Part shown: in pieces, positions 12,870 through 23,314 of the stretch | Layout of the letters: the number at the start of each line of letters is the position of its first letter | Numbering within the stretch: the first letter of the stretch is position 1 | From: Sarocladium kiliense | Lineage: Eukaryota > Ascomycota > Sordariomycetes > Hypocreales > Sarocladiaceae | Length of the DNA: 64,000 nt | Reading direction: 5' to 3' | Assembly: GCA_030734395.1 (NCBI GenBank) | Contig: JAUZTG010000044.1 | Coordinates: forward strand, 868,001 to 932,000 | Translations under genes and position numbers: made by a program | Notes under the pieces: model-generated | What the model was told of the DNA's origin: nothing | Database searches by the model: none | Seen by the model: only the letters and a program-made list of their open reading frames with translations

Positions 12870-13831
12870 CTACCCTTTCTGCCCCCTGTTGCGAGGTGTA
12901 TTTCCATGCTGTTCCGCCATATGCCTCTTAGCAACATCACCCCTGCCCAACACCATCCCACATATATCGCAGGTCTTCTCCTGCGAAGGCCAGTTTCTGG
13001 CTCTGGCCCAATCAGCGTGGTGTGACCAAACATGGCGGTTGATGTCCTTGTTCCAGGCTGCTCTGTGATTGCAGCCTTCACGTGGACATTGAACAGGCTT
13101 GTCGTGGTCTCTCATGTGCCTCCTGACCCGGCTCCATATGTTAGCGGATTCCATGGCCTAGAATTGACCGCAAAGAGTGAGGGTCGAGTAACGTAATGAG
13201 ACAGAGTCACATACTTCAATGAAGTTCGGTCATTGTATACTTTCAGGCACTTTTGGCACACCCAGGAGGTCGTCGACGCAGGTGTTGCATTCAGGCCGTC
13301 AGCACTCGTATCGAGCCCTGTTTCGACCGGTTCAATTGGATATGCTGGCCCAGGTTCCATCTCACCCGGAGCTGATAGATTCATATCGCCCCAGTGCGAT
13401 GACACAGGCGACAGAGTCTGAGGCCAAGACGTCATGTCACTCGCCAGGCCAAAGGGTGTACCCTGAGAAGCCACCAAGGGGCTGCTTATACCCAGACTAT
13501 AACTACCGGGGAATCCCAGCTGCTCGGCCGAAAAGGCCGAGTCGAGCGGAGGATTCGAGCTTTGGGGCGATCAGCGCCCCAAGGCGTTGTCCGCGATAGG
13601 TGAAGCGAGTTGACCTGTTATCGGCCAGGCTGATGGGTTGCTTGATGACTCTTGGGATAACAATTGGGGATCCATAGATGCCATCGGTGCCTGTCGCCAG
13701 GTGCTGGTCTGGATAAGCAGCAGCGGATCGATGCCGTCCATGGTGCTGAACCCCGAGTCTCCAGGTCCAGAGCCCATGGTATCTCTCTCTGAGGCTCTAT
13801 GGCCTGAAGCCCGTGGCGGAGATGAGCCCAT
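12870..13831 (-). CDS. C2H2 zinc-finger protein, interrupted by in-frame TGA
   Basis: Two exons, 13831-13215 and 13122-12870, with a 92-nt intron (GTATGT donor, TCAG acceptor). The junction rebuilds a perfect finger, CQKC-LKVYNDRTSLKR-HMRDH. It is followed by CPREGC..HVWSH and CDICG..HMAEQH, so three C2H2 fingers sit in the last ~110 residues. The N-terminal part is Ser/Pro-rich like an activation region. Codon 87 (13573-13571) is TGA, yet the same frame stays open on both sides and reads as coding sequence. Either the gene is a recent pseudogene, or translation reads through, or the real start is a downstream ATG such as 13435 (which keeps all fingers), or the base is a sequencing error. No standard splice pair removes the stop in phase with good sites. 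Probably a nuclear DNA-binding regulator; target unknown. Tail-to-tail with zw10 (142 bp). Confidence 0.65.
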
Positions 13832-15553
13832 ACGTCAGTAGAAGAACCGTCCTTCGTCAGGTTACTCTTGACTCCTTCCTCACTCGTGCGGTGAGGTTAC
13901 AATCTGGCTTGATTAGTCTCTACTAATGGAGAGCCATTAAAGATCTGTGCAATTGACTTGCCTCATCAGCAGCCTTCGGAGAGACTTGCAGTAATTGAGG
14001 TGGGTTACTAAGAGCGATGAGGCTCGAAAGAAGAAGTAAATGCCCATGGCGCCTCTTTATATGCCCCTTGTGCGTGCAGCTTTCTCATCGGCGATTCCTG
14101 CATCATCCTTTGGACCGTAGAATGTACGACATATGAGCCCGACCTGGGTTTAAGGTTGGGTGGGTGGCCTGCCATCTGTAGTCAAGGCAAGCGACCAATC
14201 CAGCAGCAGATGGAAGCAATCCGAACGTCTGCCCGGTCATGGTGCGCGTGTGGCCAACTACCACTTGGCTCAGCCAGTCTGCAACTTCCATCTTCGCTCC
14301 ATTTCATCACGCCCTGCCGACGTAGAACTGATCAGGTTGGTTGAGGGCGACTTTGATTCGGTGAGACTGTAGCCTGTGGGTGGCCTACCTCCAAGTTTTC
14401 GCTTGCTGCTATTCTGGCTGCTATCCTGGCCATTATTCTGGCTATTATTCTCGCTGCTATTCTAGGTCCGCATCTTGGATAGCAGCCAGAATAGGAGCCA
14501 AAAATTACTAGTAGCCAGAGGCGCGGCTAGAATAGAAATATCGCCAGATTGTTAACGGACAAAGGGCGTTGATGGAGGGGGACACCAAAGTGCGAGGGGT
14601 CCAGCTGCCCCCTGGCTATTAGTTGGCTGAGAACAGAACCGTCTCATGCACAAGCCAAGGCACGATAGGTCTCATCATTCTGCCTTGAGAAACGAGCAGA
14701 GTTCTGAAATATTTAGACTATGCATCTCATGTGTATGATCCCTTACTTACCCCCGTCTTGTTGATGACGGCGTGTCAGCTTCTTGTCCATTTGCGGTTAC
14801 CTACCCTGACCATAGCAGCCAGTCAGCTTCTTCCCTACAAGACAAATAGGCAATGCCCAGAAAGTACCAAGTGACCCCAGTCGCTACTGAAGCCTTGGAA
14901 TTATAGTAGCAGAGGCCCTACGGATATGATGGTTCACCAATCGACAAATCTCTGGTATGTTGCGATTGCCTGTAGCACTGCTATTGAGTGGCCAGTGTCT
15001 CCGCACCTTCTGGGACTGTATGGCACGGATATCGAGATCTACGTGCTGGCATGCCGTGCCTTTGAGCGAATAGATGATCTACCAGGGGAGATCTCGGACG
15101 ATGACCTTGACATATATGCAATCACCCTATCCGTGAGTTCCGGTGTTTCTAGCTAGGCACAATGCCCGCCTGAGTCCTAGCCTGTGGGACGGGTCCCTAA
15201 GGTATGCTATGCTATGCTACGCTCAAGGCTTCCAGAACTGACCAGACATCCCACTTCGCTCCGCCTTTGCATTAATCATCAACGTGCCTCGGCCTCCAGA
15301 GTATCTAGTGTTTCTTTTTTCGAGGCCTCACCCAGCACGCAATACGCCACTACATGTGTCTCTGCACCGATTCAAACGATCTCAAGAGGAAGCTATCTGA
15401 GAAAACTTAGATTTCGCCAATATTTAATACCCGCTGCGAGCGCGATCAAGGTGCCTTTCACCGTCCAACACCACAAGGACGCCGTTGACAATAGCGCTGC
15501 TAGCCTGATCTCTTATTTAGAGGACGCCAACTCCGCCGCCAGTCACTCTCAAG
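13832..15553. other. intergenic region with repeat array
   Basis: About 1.7 kb upstream of both the C2H2 gene (minus) and the DsbA-like gene (plus). Short frames such as 14926-15156 have no domain or exon partner. The only structured content seen is the 12-bp array and inverted copy at 14405-14499. Confidence 0.6.
14405..14499. repeat. 12-bp tandem array with inverted copy (hairpin)
   Basis: Five 12-bp units related to GCTGCTATTCTG run from 14405 to 14464. Ten to fifteen bases later, from 14477, an inverted copy (GGATAGCAGCCAGAATAGG...) matches the first two units at 21 of 22 positions. The segment can therefore fold into a long stem-loop. More degenerate inverted units continue to about 14535. 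It does not overlap a gene. It may be a remnant of a small inverted-repeat element or a dispersed fungal repeat; origin is unknown. Confidence 0.8.
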
Positions 15554-16262
15554 ATGACCAACTTCAACATCTCCATCATCTCGGGTAAGTGCACACCCTG
15601 ATATGCATTTGGATTTATGCTCATGTTTCAAAGACACTATTTGTCCCTGGTGCTACGTCGGCTATCGCAAGCTCAAGGCTGCCCAGTCGTTGTGGCTGCG
15701 ACAGTACCCCAGCGATACCTTCACTGTACGCTGGCGCCCATTTCTGCTTCGCCCGGACCTGCCGCGGGGTGTCTCCCGCGACAAGCAAACCGCCTATGCC
15801 GAGAAGTTTGGTGCCGACCGCCTCCCCATGATGCATGCCCGCCTGGCCGAAGTTGGTGAGCAGGTCGGCATCAAGTTCAAGTTTGGCGGCCGCATTGGCG
15901 CCACCCGCGACTCCCATCGCGTCATCCACCTTGCTGGCGAGTTAGGCGGCGAGGCTCTTGAGACCAAGACCGTTGAGGGCCTGTTCGCTGCATACTTTGA
16001 GAATGAGGAAGATATTACTGATTTGAACACGCTCAAGGCTATTGCTACCGAGGCTGGCATTCCAGAGGCTGAATTCCAAAAGAACATCGTCGATTCGGAT
16101 CACGGCGGCGCTGAGGTTGATAAGGCTGTCATGGAGGCACGGTATGGCAGTGTCAATGGCGTGCCTGATTTCACCATCCAAGGCCGCTTCAACTTTAGCG
16201 GAGCCCAAGATCCCGCTGTGTTTTTGGAGATCTTTGAGAAGGTCAAGAAATTGGAAACGTGA
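15554..16262 (+). CDS. DsbA-like thioredoxin-fold oxidoreductase
   Basis: Two exons, 15554-15584 and 15634-16262, giving 219 aa. The intron (GTAAGT donor, AAAG acceptor) joins ISIIS to DTICPWCYVGY. The CPWC dithiol motif at about residues 14-17, just after the first beta strand, and the helical insert fit the DsbA/FrnE (2-hydroxychromene-2-carboxylate isomerase-like) family of the thioredoxin superfamily. The cis-Pro loop GVPDFTIQGRFNFSGAQ sits near residues 186-202. No signal peptide is visible, so it is probably cytosolic. In fungi such proteins are general disulphide or glutathione-linked oxidoreductases with undefined substrates. It ends about 500 bp from the MFS transporter gene, which is read toward it. 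Confidence 0.9.
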
Positions 16263-16779
16263 TCTTAACATTTAGACACTAGGTAGCGCTGTATGCATAA
16301 TCATCCCTCAACAGTGTAGGCAACAACCACAGGTTTTACTCGTGAGAGCAGGTCGATGCAATTTACCGTGAGAGGATCAAGACCATGTAGCTCAAGATTC
16401 CTAAGTAAAGGACAAAGCCAAAACGGGAGACTTGACAAAGGTGAGGAATTTGTCACACTTCGGTCTTGGGTCAGTATGTCGCATCCTGCCTGGCTTTGTC
16501 AAGCTTTCCTGGCCCACGAATTCAACAATCAAAGTTGAGCGCCGCTAGAAAAGCTGAAAGGGAGGATGGAGCCAACCTAGAAATGACAATGAACAATTGT
16601 CCCATACAGTTGAGAGAACCTGTCAAATTGACACTTGAAGGGGGACTCGAGTCTCATCCTCCTCATCTTGTGAGCAGGGTTTTGCGTACTTGTCAATTAG
16701 ACACAGGGGGTGCGTCAAGCGAAAATCATTCGATTTACACATTATGTACTGTACAGACAGCTAGCCAAGAGCTTGGATT
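16263..16779. other. convergent intergenic region
   Basis: About 0.5 kb between the 3' ends of the DsbA-like gene and the MFS transporter. Presumably holds both 3' untranslated regions; nothing else seen. Confidence 0.6.
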
Positions 16780-18302
16780 CTAGTTCTTGCGCTTCAAGAG
16801 GAAGTAGAGTGACAGATAGGCTACTACACCAGTGAAGCACAGACCGCTAATGACACCAAAGCCCATAAGATACTTCGGCTTATCTTCATTGGGGAAGAGA
16901 TAGGCACCGTAGATCTGGGCGAGGTTACCCATAGCGTTGACAAAGGCCAGAGAGACAGCCCTGATCTCATCAGGCATAGTCGAAAAGGTGACTGAAGCAT
17001 ACGAAAGGGCGAGACCGTTGGACGCCCACAGACCCGATGCCATAATGACGAGCAGAGCATACCTGGCCTTGAAGTTGTACACTGCGCAAATTATGACTGC
17101 ACAAATCGTAGCCACACTCATCCAGGAGCCCAGAATGACACCGCGCCACTTAGGGTTACGGTCTGCGAAGATGCCAGTAAGAGCGGTAGAGACAAAAGCC
17201 ACTCCAAAGATGGGAATCGTCATGTACTGTGCTGTGGTACCACTGTAACCGAGACCGAGGTTGAGAGTGGGATAGAAGTAGGAGAGCGTGGAAGAACCGA
17301 CGATAGCCTGTATCCTAACATGAGTACATCGACATGGAATTTTCTGGACGGGGAAAACGTACCATATAACCGACAACCAAGATCCAGGTCCTCCAGTTGG
17401 TCAGACTGCCCTTGAGCGCCTTCCACGGTCCCATGCTGGCTTCACCCTCGATGCGAACGCTCTGATCACTGGCCTGCAGTCTGCGGATGGCGAGATCCTT
17501 CTCGGCATCGCTAAACTTCTTGCTAGAGGTGGTAGCCGGAAAGTCAGGGAGCCACCACATAGCAATCAAGGCGAAGCCGACAGTTGCTGAACCTTCGATC
17601 AGGAACAGCCAGCGCCATCCAGCGATGCCATGAGCCCCGTCCATGCCGGAAGTGATAGAGCCCGCGAGAAGACCACCGAAGGCACCGGAGAGAATAGCAG
17701 CTGAAATGTAGACGGCGAAACGCTTGCTTTGCTCCTCCTTCTTGTACCAGCTGGACAGTAGCATAAGAATACCAGGAGCAAATCCTGCCTCAAAGACACC
17801 CATGACAAATCGGAAGGCGATGAGAGAATGATAATTAGGAGTGAAGCCCATTCCGATGGTAACGGCACCCCAGCAGCACATGATTCCGGGAAGGTATAGA
17901 CTGGGTCGAACTCGGGTGAGGATCATGTTGGAAGGAACTTCAAAGACGACATAGCTGACGAAGAAGACAACAAGGACGATAGAGTATCTGTTCGAGTCGA
18001 GATCGAGGTCCACATCCATACCAGCGATTCTGGCATTGCCAATGCTGGGAGGGGAGAGTATGGTCAGCTTGAGTTCTCAGGGCTTCTCCTGGAAATTCAA
18101 AAACAGGGGTGACTTACTTGGTTCGGTCCATATAGGATAGCAGGTACATAATCCACATGCAGGGAAGAATCAACAGATCAATCTTCCGAACAAGTTTCTT
18201 CTCAGCCTCAGGGTCGATAGGGTCCCGTCCGCCTTCAAGTGAAGGCTCGTCGGACTTGACGGCAACATCGTCCTGATGATAGGTGTTTTCACCCTTCTCC
18301 AT
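16780..18302 (-). CDS. MFS transporter, Dal5/allantoate-permease-like (ACS family)
   Basis: Three exons: 18302-18118, 18044-17363 and 17307-16780, giving 464 aa. The splices rebuild YMDRT-N-IGNARIAGM and VVGYM-AIVGSS. It has the anion:cation symporter (Dal5-like) pattern: an acidic N-terminal tail with DPEAEKKLVRKIDLLILP, the LSYMDRTNIGNA loop after helix 1, the FEVPSNMILTRVRPS loop, and WRWLFLIEG before the central loop. About 12 membrane helices are expected at the plasma membrane. Family members import carboxylates, ureides, vitamins and some sugars or polyols. It is divergent from the SDR dehydrogenase over 772 bp, so the two are probably co-regulated. I read it as the importer of the catabolic cluster that extends to 29157. 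Confidence 0.9.
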
Positions 18303-19074
18303 TTTGACGACTTCTGCGAATAAAGACTGGTGAGAATTGCCCAGGGAACCTTGAAAACGACTTGATCAGTTCTCGACAAGGGAAAGGATCAAGAGATAGA
18401 GTGGTGAGGATCTCAATGCAAGCTCAAAACTGTGCACAAGATCGGCAGCCCTGTCGAGATTTATATAGTCAAGGTGCGAGATGAGTGCAACGCCATGACG
18501 ATGTCTGTAATTGCCGGGGTTGCAAGGGGGACACCCTCGCTTCGCCTAGGGGTAGGGTTAGTCCCAGGATCCCCTAGCCTGCAGCCTGGGTTGATGGCAC
18601 GACTCGGAGGTGCAGACACGCGGGGAAGGGATGGAGGAGGGCAAAACTTTCAGCTAAACACCACGCGAGCGTATGGTCGATCCCGGGGAATGGGGAATGG
18701 GGTCAGGCACTCCGGGGGTGGAGCCGGTCCGCGTCTCGTGGCCGCGTCTCCGGGTTCGGAGTGGGGCCGTCTCCTCGTGTCGCGGCTCAGGGCACAGTCA
18801 TACAAGCCGGGACCACAGACGGCACTTGTAGAGGGGGGATGCTCGAGACGAGGGTTTGTTGAATTGTTTCCAGGCCAAAGGTTCGAAAGAAATGGAATTC
18901 ATTAATATCCATCAAAAGCTCATGACTAGCTCGACTCCTTGTCTTCTATCCTTGAATCATCCTTTCTTCCTTCTTCCCAGTTCCTGACGTCTTCCAACTC
19001 TGGACAATCGGATCGTTCACTTAACTTAACGACTCGTTTCTCACTCAATTCTTCTTCACTTCCCACCCTCAACA
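18303..19074. promoter_or_regulatory. bidirectional promoter, MFS / SDR pair
   Basis: GC-rich shared upstream region. It holds two copies of GCGTCTC followed by GTGG or CGGG (18731-18741 and 18744-18754) and a third relative, CCGTCTCC (18767-18774). At least four matches to the CreA carbon-repressor consensus SYGGRG are present: 18620-18625, 18683-18688, 18712-18717 and 18761-18766. The GCGTCTC element recurs in the promoter shared by the Zn2Cys6 gene and the kinase. Regulatory roles are inferred from sequence only. Confidence 0.55.
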
Positions 19075-20061
19075 ATGGCACCTTCAGCAGAGAATGGCCA
19101 CAGCGGCTCCGAGGCTGCTGCGTCTACCACCCTGAGCACCCTCCCTGGCCCAGGACACGACTGGAGCGTCAAGCTGTCTGACAAGGTCATTGCGAGTAAG
19201 TGCAGAATGTTGAGCGAGCCTTCTAATCGAAGAAAGATCTGACATGTCACCCGTCCAGTCACCGGTGCCAACCAGGGCATTGGTCTTGGTATCGCCGAGG
19301 TTTGTCTCGCCAACGATGCCGCCTGCGTCTTCAGCCTCGACATTTCTGAGCCTTCAGAGCCTTTTGCCGCCCTCCTCAAGCGCTTCCCCGGCAAGCTTGA
19401 GTTCCAGCACTGCGATGTTACCAATGAGGAGAGTGTGAAGGAGGCGCTGGAGGCTATCGTTGCCAAGAAAGGTCGCTTTGACGGCATGGTCGCGAACGCT
19501 GGCGCTACTAAGCACCAGGCTGCCCTTGACTTCACACTCGACCAGGTCAAGAGGCTATATGAGCTCAATGTCTTTGGCGCCTGGAACTGCGCCACCGCAG
19601 CCGCTCGAATGTTTATTAAGCTGGGTTGCAAGGGCAGCATCGTCTTCACTGCCTCTATGACTTCCTATCGACCTAATCGCGTAAGTCACAGACGTCTCTT
19701 ATTCCGATTTGTACTCGTCGCACATGCAACAGGTGCTGACTTCGATAAACAGGCTGCCCCTTCCGCTCCCTACGGTGGTACCAAGGGCGCCATCCGCAAC
19801 ATGACCCATACCCTTGCGATGGAATGGGCACAGTACGGCATTCGTGTCAACAGCATTTCTCCCGGATTCGTCAAGACCGCACTCACATACTACGTCGAAA
19901 CCTCACCAGACTGGGATCTCAAGATGAAGTACTACGGCGGAATGCCTCGTTTGGCATTGCCACAAGAGCTTGGTGGAGCCTACGTGTACCTTCTTAGCGA
20001 AACTGCTACTTACACAACAGGCATCGACATCCCAATCGCTGGAATTGTCGGTGCTTGGTAA
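19075..20061 (+). CDS. SDR oxidoreductase, polyol/ketose dehydrogenase-like
   Basis: Three exons: 19075-19195, 19259-19680 and 19753-20061, giving 283 aa. ATG is in good context (AACAATGG). It is a classical short-chain dehydrogenase: cofactor motif TGANQGIG (residues 42-49), NAG near 120-122, catalytic Ser near 173-176, and YGGTK (Tyr188, Lys192). Overall it resembles fungal NADP-dependent mannitol/sorbose/arabinitol dehydrogenases and L-xylulose reductases, which interconvert sugar alcohols and ketoses. Residues 1-32 are a Ser/Ala/Gly-rich extension not typical of the core family. It shares a promoter with the MFS transporter. In the cluster it would supply the ketose for the kinase. The exact substrate cannot be read from sequence. 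Confidence 0.9.
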
Positions 20062-20552
20062 TGTGACATGAGATATCTTGATGTATGAATTGTATATAGA
20101 TGAGATGAATTTCACGGATGCATAAACTTCTGAAAACTGCATCGCCGTAGGGAACTGATCGACAAACTTCCTATAATGGGTAGAGGCCTTTGGTTCCGAT
20201 ACAGTGCTGCTCTCCTTGATAAAAGTTCACAACCCAGCCTTTAAATTTCCACAAGCTATGTCTAACTTCGAAGTGTGACCCAAAGCAAGGGCAATCTCGA
20301 ACCCGAGACTTAGACATACTTCGGCTTTCTTGTTGAGCAGGATGAGAGTTTAAGCGACGCAAATTAATTTCACAAAGCATTCTTACATATCTTACTCAAA
20401 GCAAGTCATCCTCCAACCAAAAATATTTAACAGATTGATTCCTCCCGTCCTCGTGCTTGTACCAGTCTGCGTTGGTGCCATGCCTGTCATCAACAACAAT
20501 CAACGCCTTTGCATATTCTGATCATATATTTCTACGATCATTGCATACGATA
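20062..20552. other. intergenic region, SDR to F-box gene
   Basis: About 0.5 kb, AT-richer than its flanks, holding the SDR 3' end and the F-box gene promoter. No feature recognised. Confidence 0.55.
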
Positions 20553-22092
20553 ATGAACCGCACATTCCCCCCCCCCAACGGCTCTGGAGCGGACGAGAGA
20601 ACGGAAACAGAGTCGCCACCCCCGTACAAGCCCATGCAGACAACCTTACAGGATGGTGACAACGCCAAAGGCTCGGTACATAAGACGACTGTTCACCGAT
20701 GTCGCACTGATATGAGACATTCAGTCATCTCTGGTTTATCCCAAAGTTCTCTAGTTCGTCGAGCTTTCGAGAACCAAACTCAGAGCTGTCTTCTGCGACT
20801 GCCTGATCAGATCCTAGTCCAGGTGATGGCTTATCTAGATCTTGACGGTCTCCTACAAATCCGGCATGTGTCACGGGACTTCATGAGACTGTTCAGTGAC
20901 TCAAGAGAGTTTGAAGATTATCACCTGAAAAGCAATCTCGAGAGGAACCTCGACACGGGGAGAGTATGGGCATCACCTCAGGCCCTCAGATGCACTCAAA
21001 CCGCTTCTACACAGCTTGAAAACGACCTATGTCGGCTGTGTACGCGTCACAGAGAAACACTGGGCTTCAGCCAACATATCGATCTACTACAGGCATTGCC
21101 CAGGCTCTACTGTGTCGGGTGTAAGCGCGACACTTCTTTTGTTCGCTTTCACGTCCACAAATCGTGAGAAACCTGACAACAGAAGGCAATGTCGTGCCCA
21201 GCGCTATTATTTGAAGCTGTGCTCGCATGTTGTCATATATTTTGACAGCATGGATAAGGTGAAGCGGGACTGGCAGCGCACTTGCGACCATAAAGACCAC
21301 CGAAGGTCTGAATGCTCACACTTTCCGAAGAGAAGCGCATCGTCAATGTGTATCTACGACGACAAGCCACGAGTTCGGGTGCAACGAGATGAAAGACATG
21401 GCTTCTACGTCGAAAAGACTGTGTCAACTCATATTCCCTTCAAACCTCGTAAAGGTAGCCAAGGGAGACTCAAATATGACGAGTTCAAGCGCGTTACTAA
21501 AGAGCTTGTCGAGCAACAGTTCTTCCCTCCACAAGGAACAGATGGGTCTTCCGACCGAGGACGCTCCTGGGTGCCAATGCTTCACCTTAAGTGGGAGCAT
21601 CAAGCATTTTGCCCTTTCGACTAGAACATATGCAGCTGTCTTGACTTCGGGTATCAGGAACAGGAACAGAACGAAGTGACTAAAAACGAGGCAACTGGAC
21701 GGACATTCAGATGGAAATTGAGCGACACAGACTTTTTCCCGGGCACCAAAGCCCTCGAGCCTTTTCATTTGATTTCGTCGGATCTCGCGACTTTCCTGTC
21801 GATAGTACAAACCGTTGCGCAAGATGGTCCCATGAATATCTGTCCGAAGGCGAACTCGGTAGCATGCGCATGCGACGACGAATACATTGTGTTGGTACAG
21901 ACGCTCCAGTTGCCGTACAAACCGCTCGTCTTGCAACCGTACGCAGAAGATGTATCCCATGGGGATCATAAGGAGCGTCAAGAGCATTCTGACTTGCATC
22001 GTATAACGTGGTGCGAGGACCAGACTTGTGATGAACAGCACCGACGGGAGCTGGCCGAGGCTACAAGAACGGAGATCAATGGGCTTGAATAA
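20553..22092 (+). pseudogene. F-box protein gene, probably degraded
   Basis: From ATG 20553 the protein has an F-box at about residues 88-125 (LLRLPDQILVQVMAYLDLDGLL...). A Cys-rich segment typical of fungal F-box proteins follows (CRLC, LYCVGCKRD), and the frame stops at 21165. The similarity continues in the +1 frame (LCSHVVIYF) to a TAG at 21622. The same frame is then open again to 22092. A simple reading is one frameshift plus one nonsense change (TAG may derive from CAG). An intact alternative exists: introns 21119-21182 and 21591-21635 would remove both lesions, but they would also delete the family-like segments CKRD and WEHQAFCPFD, and the second is only 45 nt with a weak GTGGGA donor. 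A ten-C run sits just after the start codon. F-box proteins are SCF ubiquitin-ligase adaptors. It lies inside the catabolic cluster but has no obvious link to it. Confidence 0.5.
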
Positions 22093-22310
22093 TCGAGTTA
22101 TTACGAATATGATGGCTCTCTAACGGGTCTAAACTGGTGAGGGAATCTCGGCTATATCAAGGTGAGCGCGAGACAGACTGGACACAAAACCCCGCAGCCA
22201 CTTATAAATGTATCATTTCTGAAGAGCTCTACTGATAATATCTTATTGGCATCCCCAATTCAGCTCCCGAAGGTCAGGGAAAAAACTGGCTTTCGGCGAT
22301 TGCAACTGTA

Positions 22311-22854
22311 TTATGTCTTCGACTCGTACTTGTCGATTACGTCCACTTTGGCTGCCGATGGGGAGTTCTGGGATGGCGAGGACGTCCATTAGCTCAACTC
22401 GCGTCGCAATAGAAACACTGGGAAAAAGTAAGAGTGGACTCACAGGGTCGAACTCGTATCCGAGCCATTCTCTGACGAGCCTGCGCGCAAGTTCAAGTCC
22501 AATGACTCTTTGGCCAAGGCAGAGAACCTGGGCATTGTTGCTCAAAACAGATCGCTCGACGGAGAAGCTGTCATGAGCTGTAACGGCTCTGATGCCCTTG
22601 ACCTTGTTGGCGGCGATGGCCACTCCAAGTCCTGTGCCACAGATGAGAATCGCTCGGTCAACTTCTCCTGAGGCGACCTTCTCGGCAGCACCAATCGCAG
22701 ATACCGAGTATGCCACCTTGTCACACTCGCTGGTCGGGCCGACATCGACGACACTGCTAACTCGGGTGTCTTTTTCGAGGTCAGCGATGATGGTGGTCTT
22801 GTAAGAGTAGCCGGCTTCATCGCCGCCGATGGCGATCCTCAGGGCAGGGGCCAT
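22311..22854 (-). CDS. RpiB/LacAB-family sugar-phosphate isomerase
   Basis: Two exons, 22854-22444 and 22367-22311, giving 155 aa. Splicing out a 76-nt intron (GTGAGT donor, CCCAG acceptor) gives GYEFDP-NSPSAAKVDVIDKYESKT and the normal family length. RpiB features are clear: GGDEAGY near residue 10, the catalytic-base cysteine in ILICGTGLGVAIAANKV (Cys72), and the LCLGQRVIG strand. The family interconverts aldose and ketose phosphates. The position matching the ring-opening histidine of E. coli RpiB (His99) is Ser105, and the Asp-His pair near the N-terminus is Asp-Glu. This suggests a substrate that needs no ring opening, such as a tetrulose phosphate. It is divergent from the aldolase-family gene (460 bp). 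Confidence 0.9.
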
Positions 22855-23314
22855 TGTCGTTTGGGTTTGATGGAATGATTGAAGGCCTCAGAGAGGTGAG
22901 GGTATCGGAACGCACAACACTGGCACAACTTTCCAAATCTCAGGTAGAGTGTGCTATTCAATCGAGAAAAATAATCCCCAGAATCTGTTTGTCATAATAT
23001 TTGAAGCTGCGAGATCACAGCGTTGCTGGGAGGCGACATCGCGACAGGGTGCCCCCGAGCCGCTCGGGCTGCGGTTAAAGGGCTTCCGCGAAACGAGGAG
23101 CTCGCCCGATGCGCGACTTAGACGGGACCCAGCTTTATGGGCAATTGGCGTGGACACGAGAGATCATCCTGCCTGTCGCGACAAGAGCTTCGATATCGGA
23201 CTAAAAAAGTCGAATTTGTAGGGAACTTCGCTGGGCGTTGATCGCCATATACTCTTCTGGAATCACTTACATCTCTCCTCATTCAACACTGTCGCAACAT
23301 CTCAAGCGCTCACA
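22855..23314. promoter_or_regulatory. bidirectional promoter with palindrome, RpiB / aldolase pair
   Basis: The 460-bp shared promoter contains a perfect 7-1-7 palindrome at 23054-23068 (CCCGAGC C GCTCGGG). It includes an everted CCG-N7-CGG pair, the kind of half-site spacing Zn2Cys6 proteins recognise. The arm GCTCGGG resembles the TCTCGGG core repeated in the kinase promoter. Binding by the cluster's own regulator is inference. Confidence 0.5.

Noticed and set aside
14926..15156. Short plus-strand frame, 76 codons
   Set aside because: No recognised domain, no splice partner, lies in the repeat-bearing intergenic region.
18546..18580. TAGGGTTAG and a CCTAGGGG/CCCCTAG inverted repeat in the MFS/SDR promoter, considered as telomere-like or operator sequence
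   Set aside because: Too short for a telomeric remnant and a single occurrence; no other support.
20285..20310. GGGTTCGAG on the minus strand as a tRNA hint
   Set aside because: T stem does not pair and no acceptor or anticodon stems are visible.
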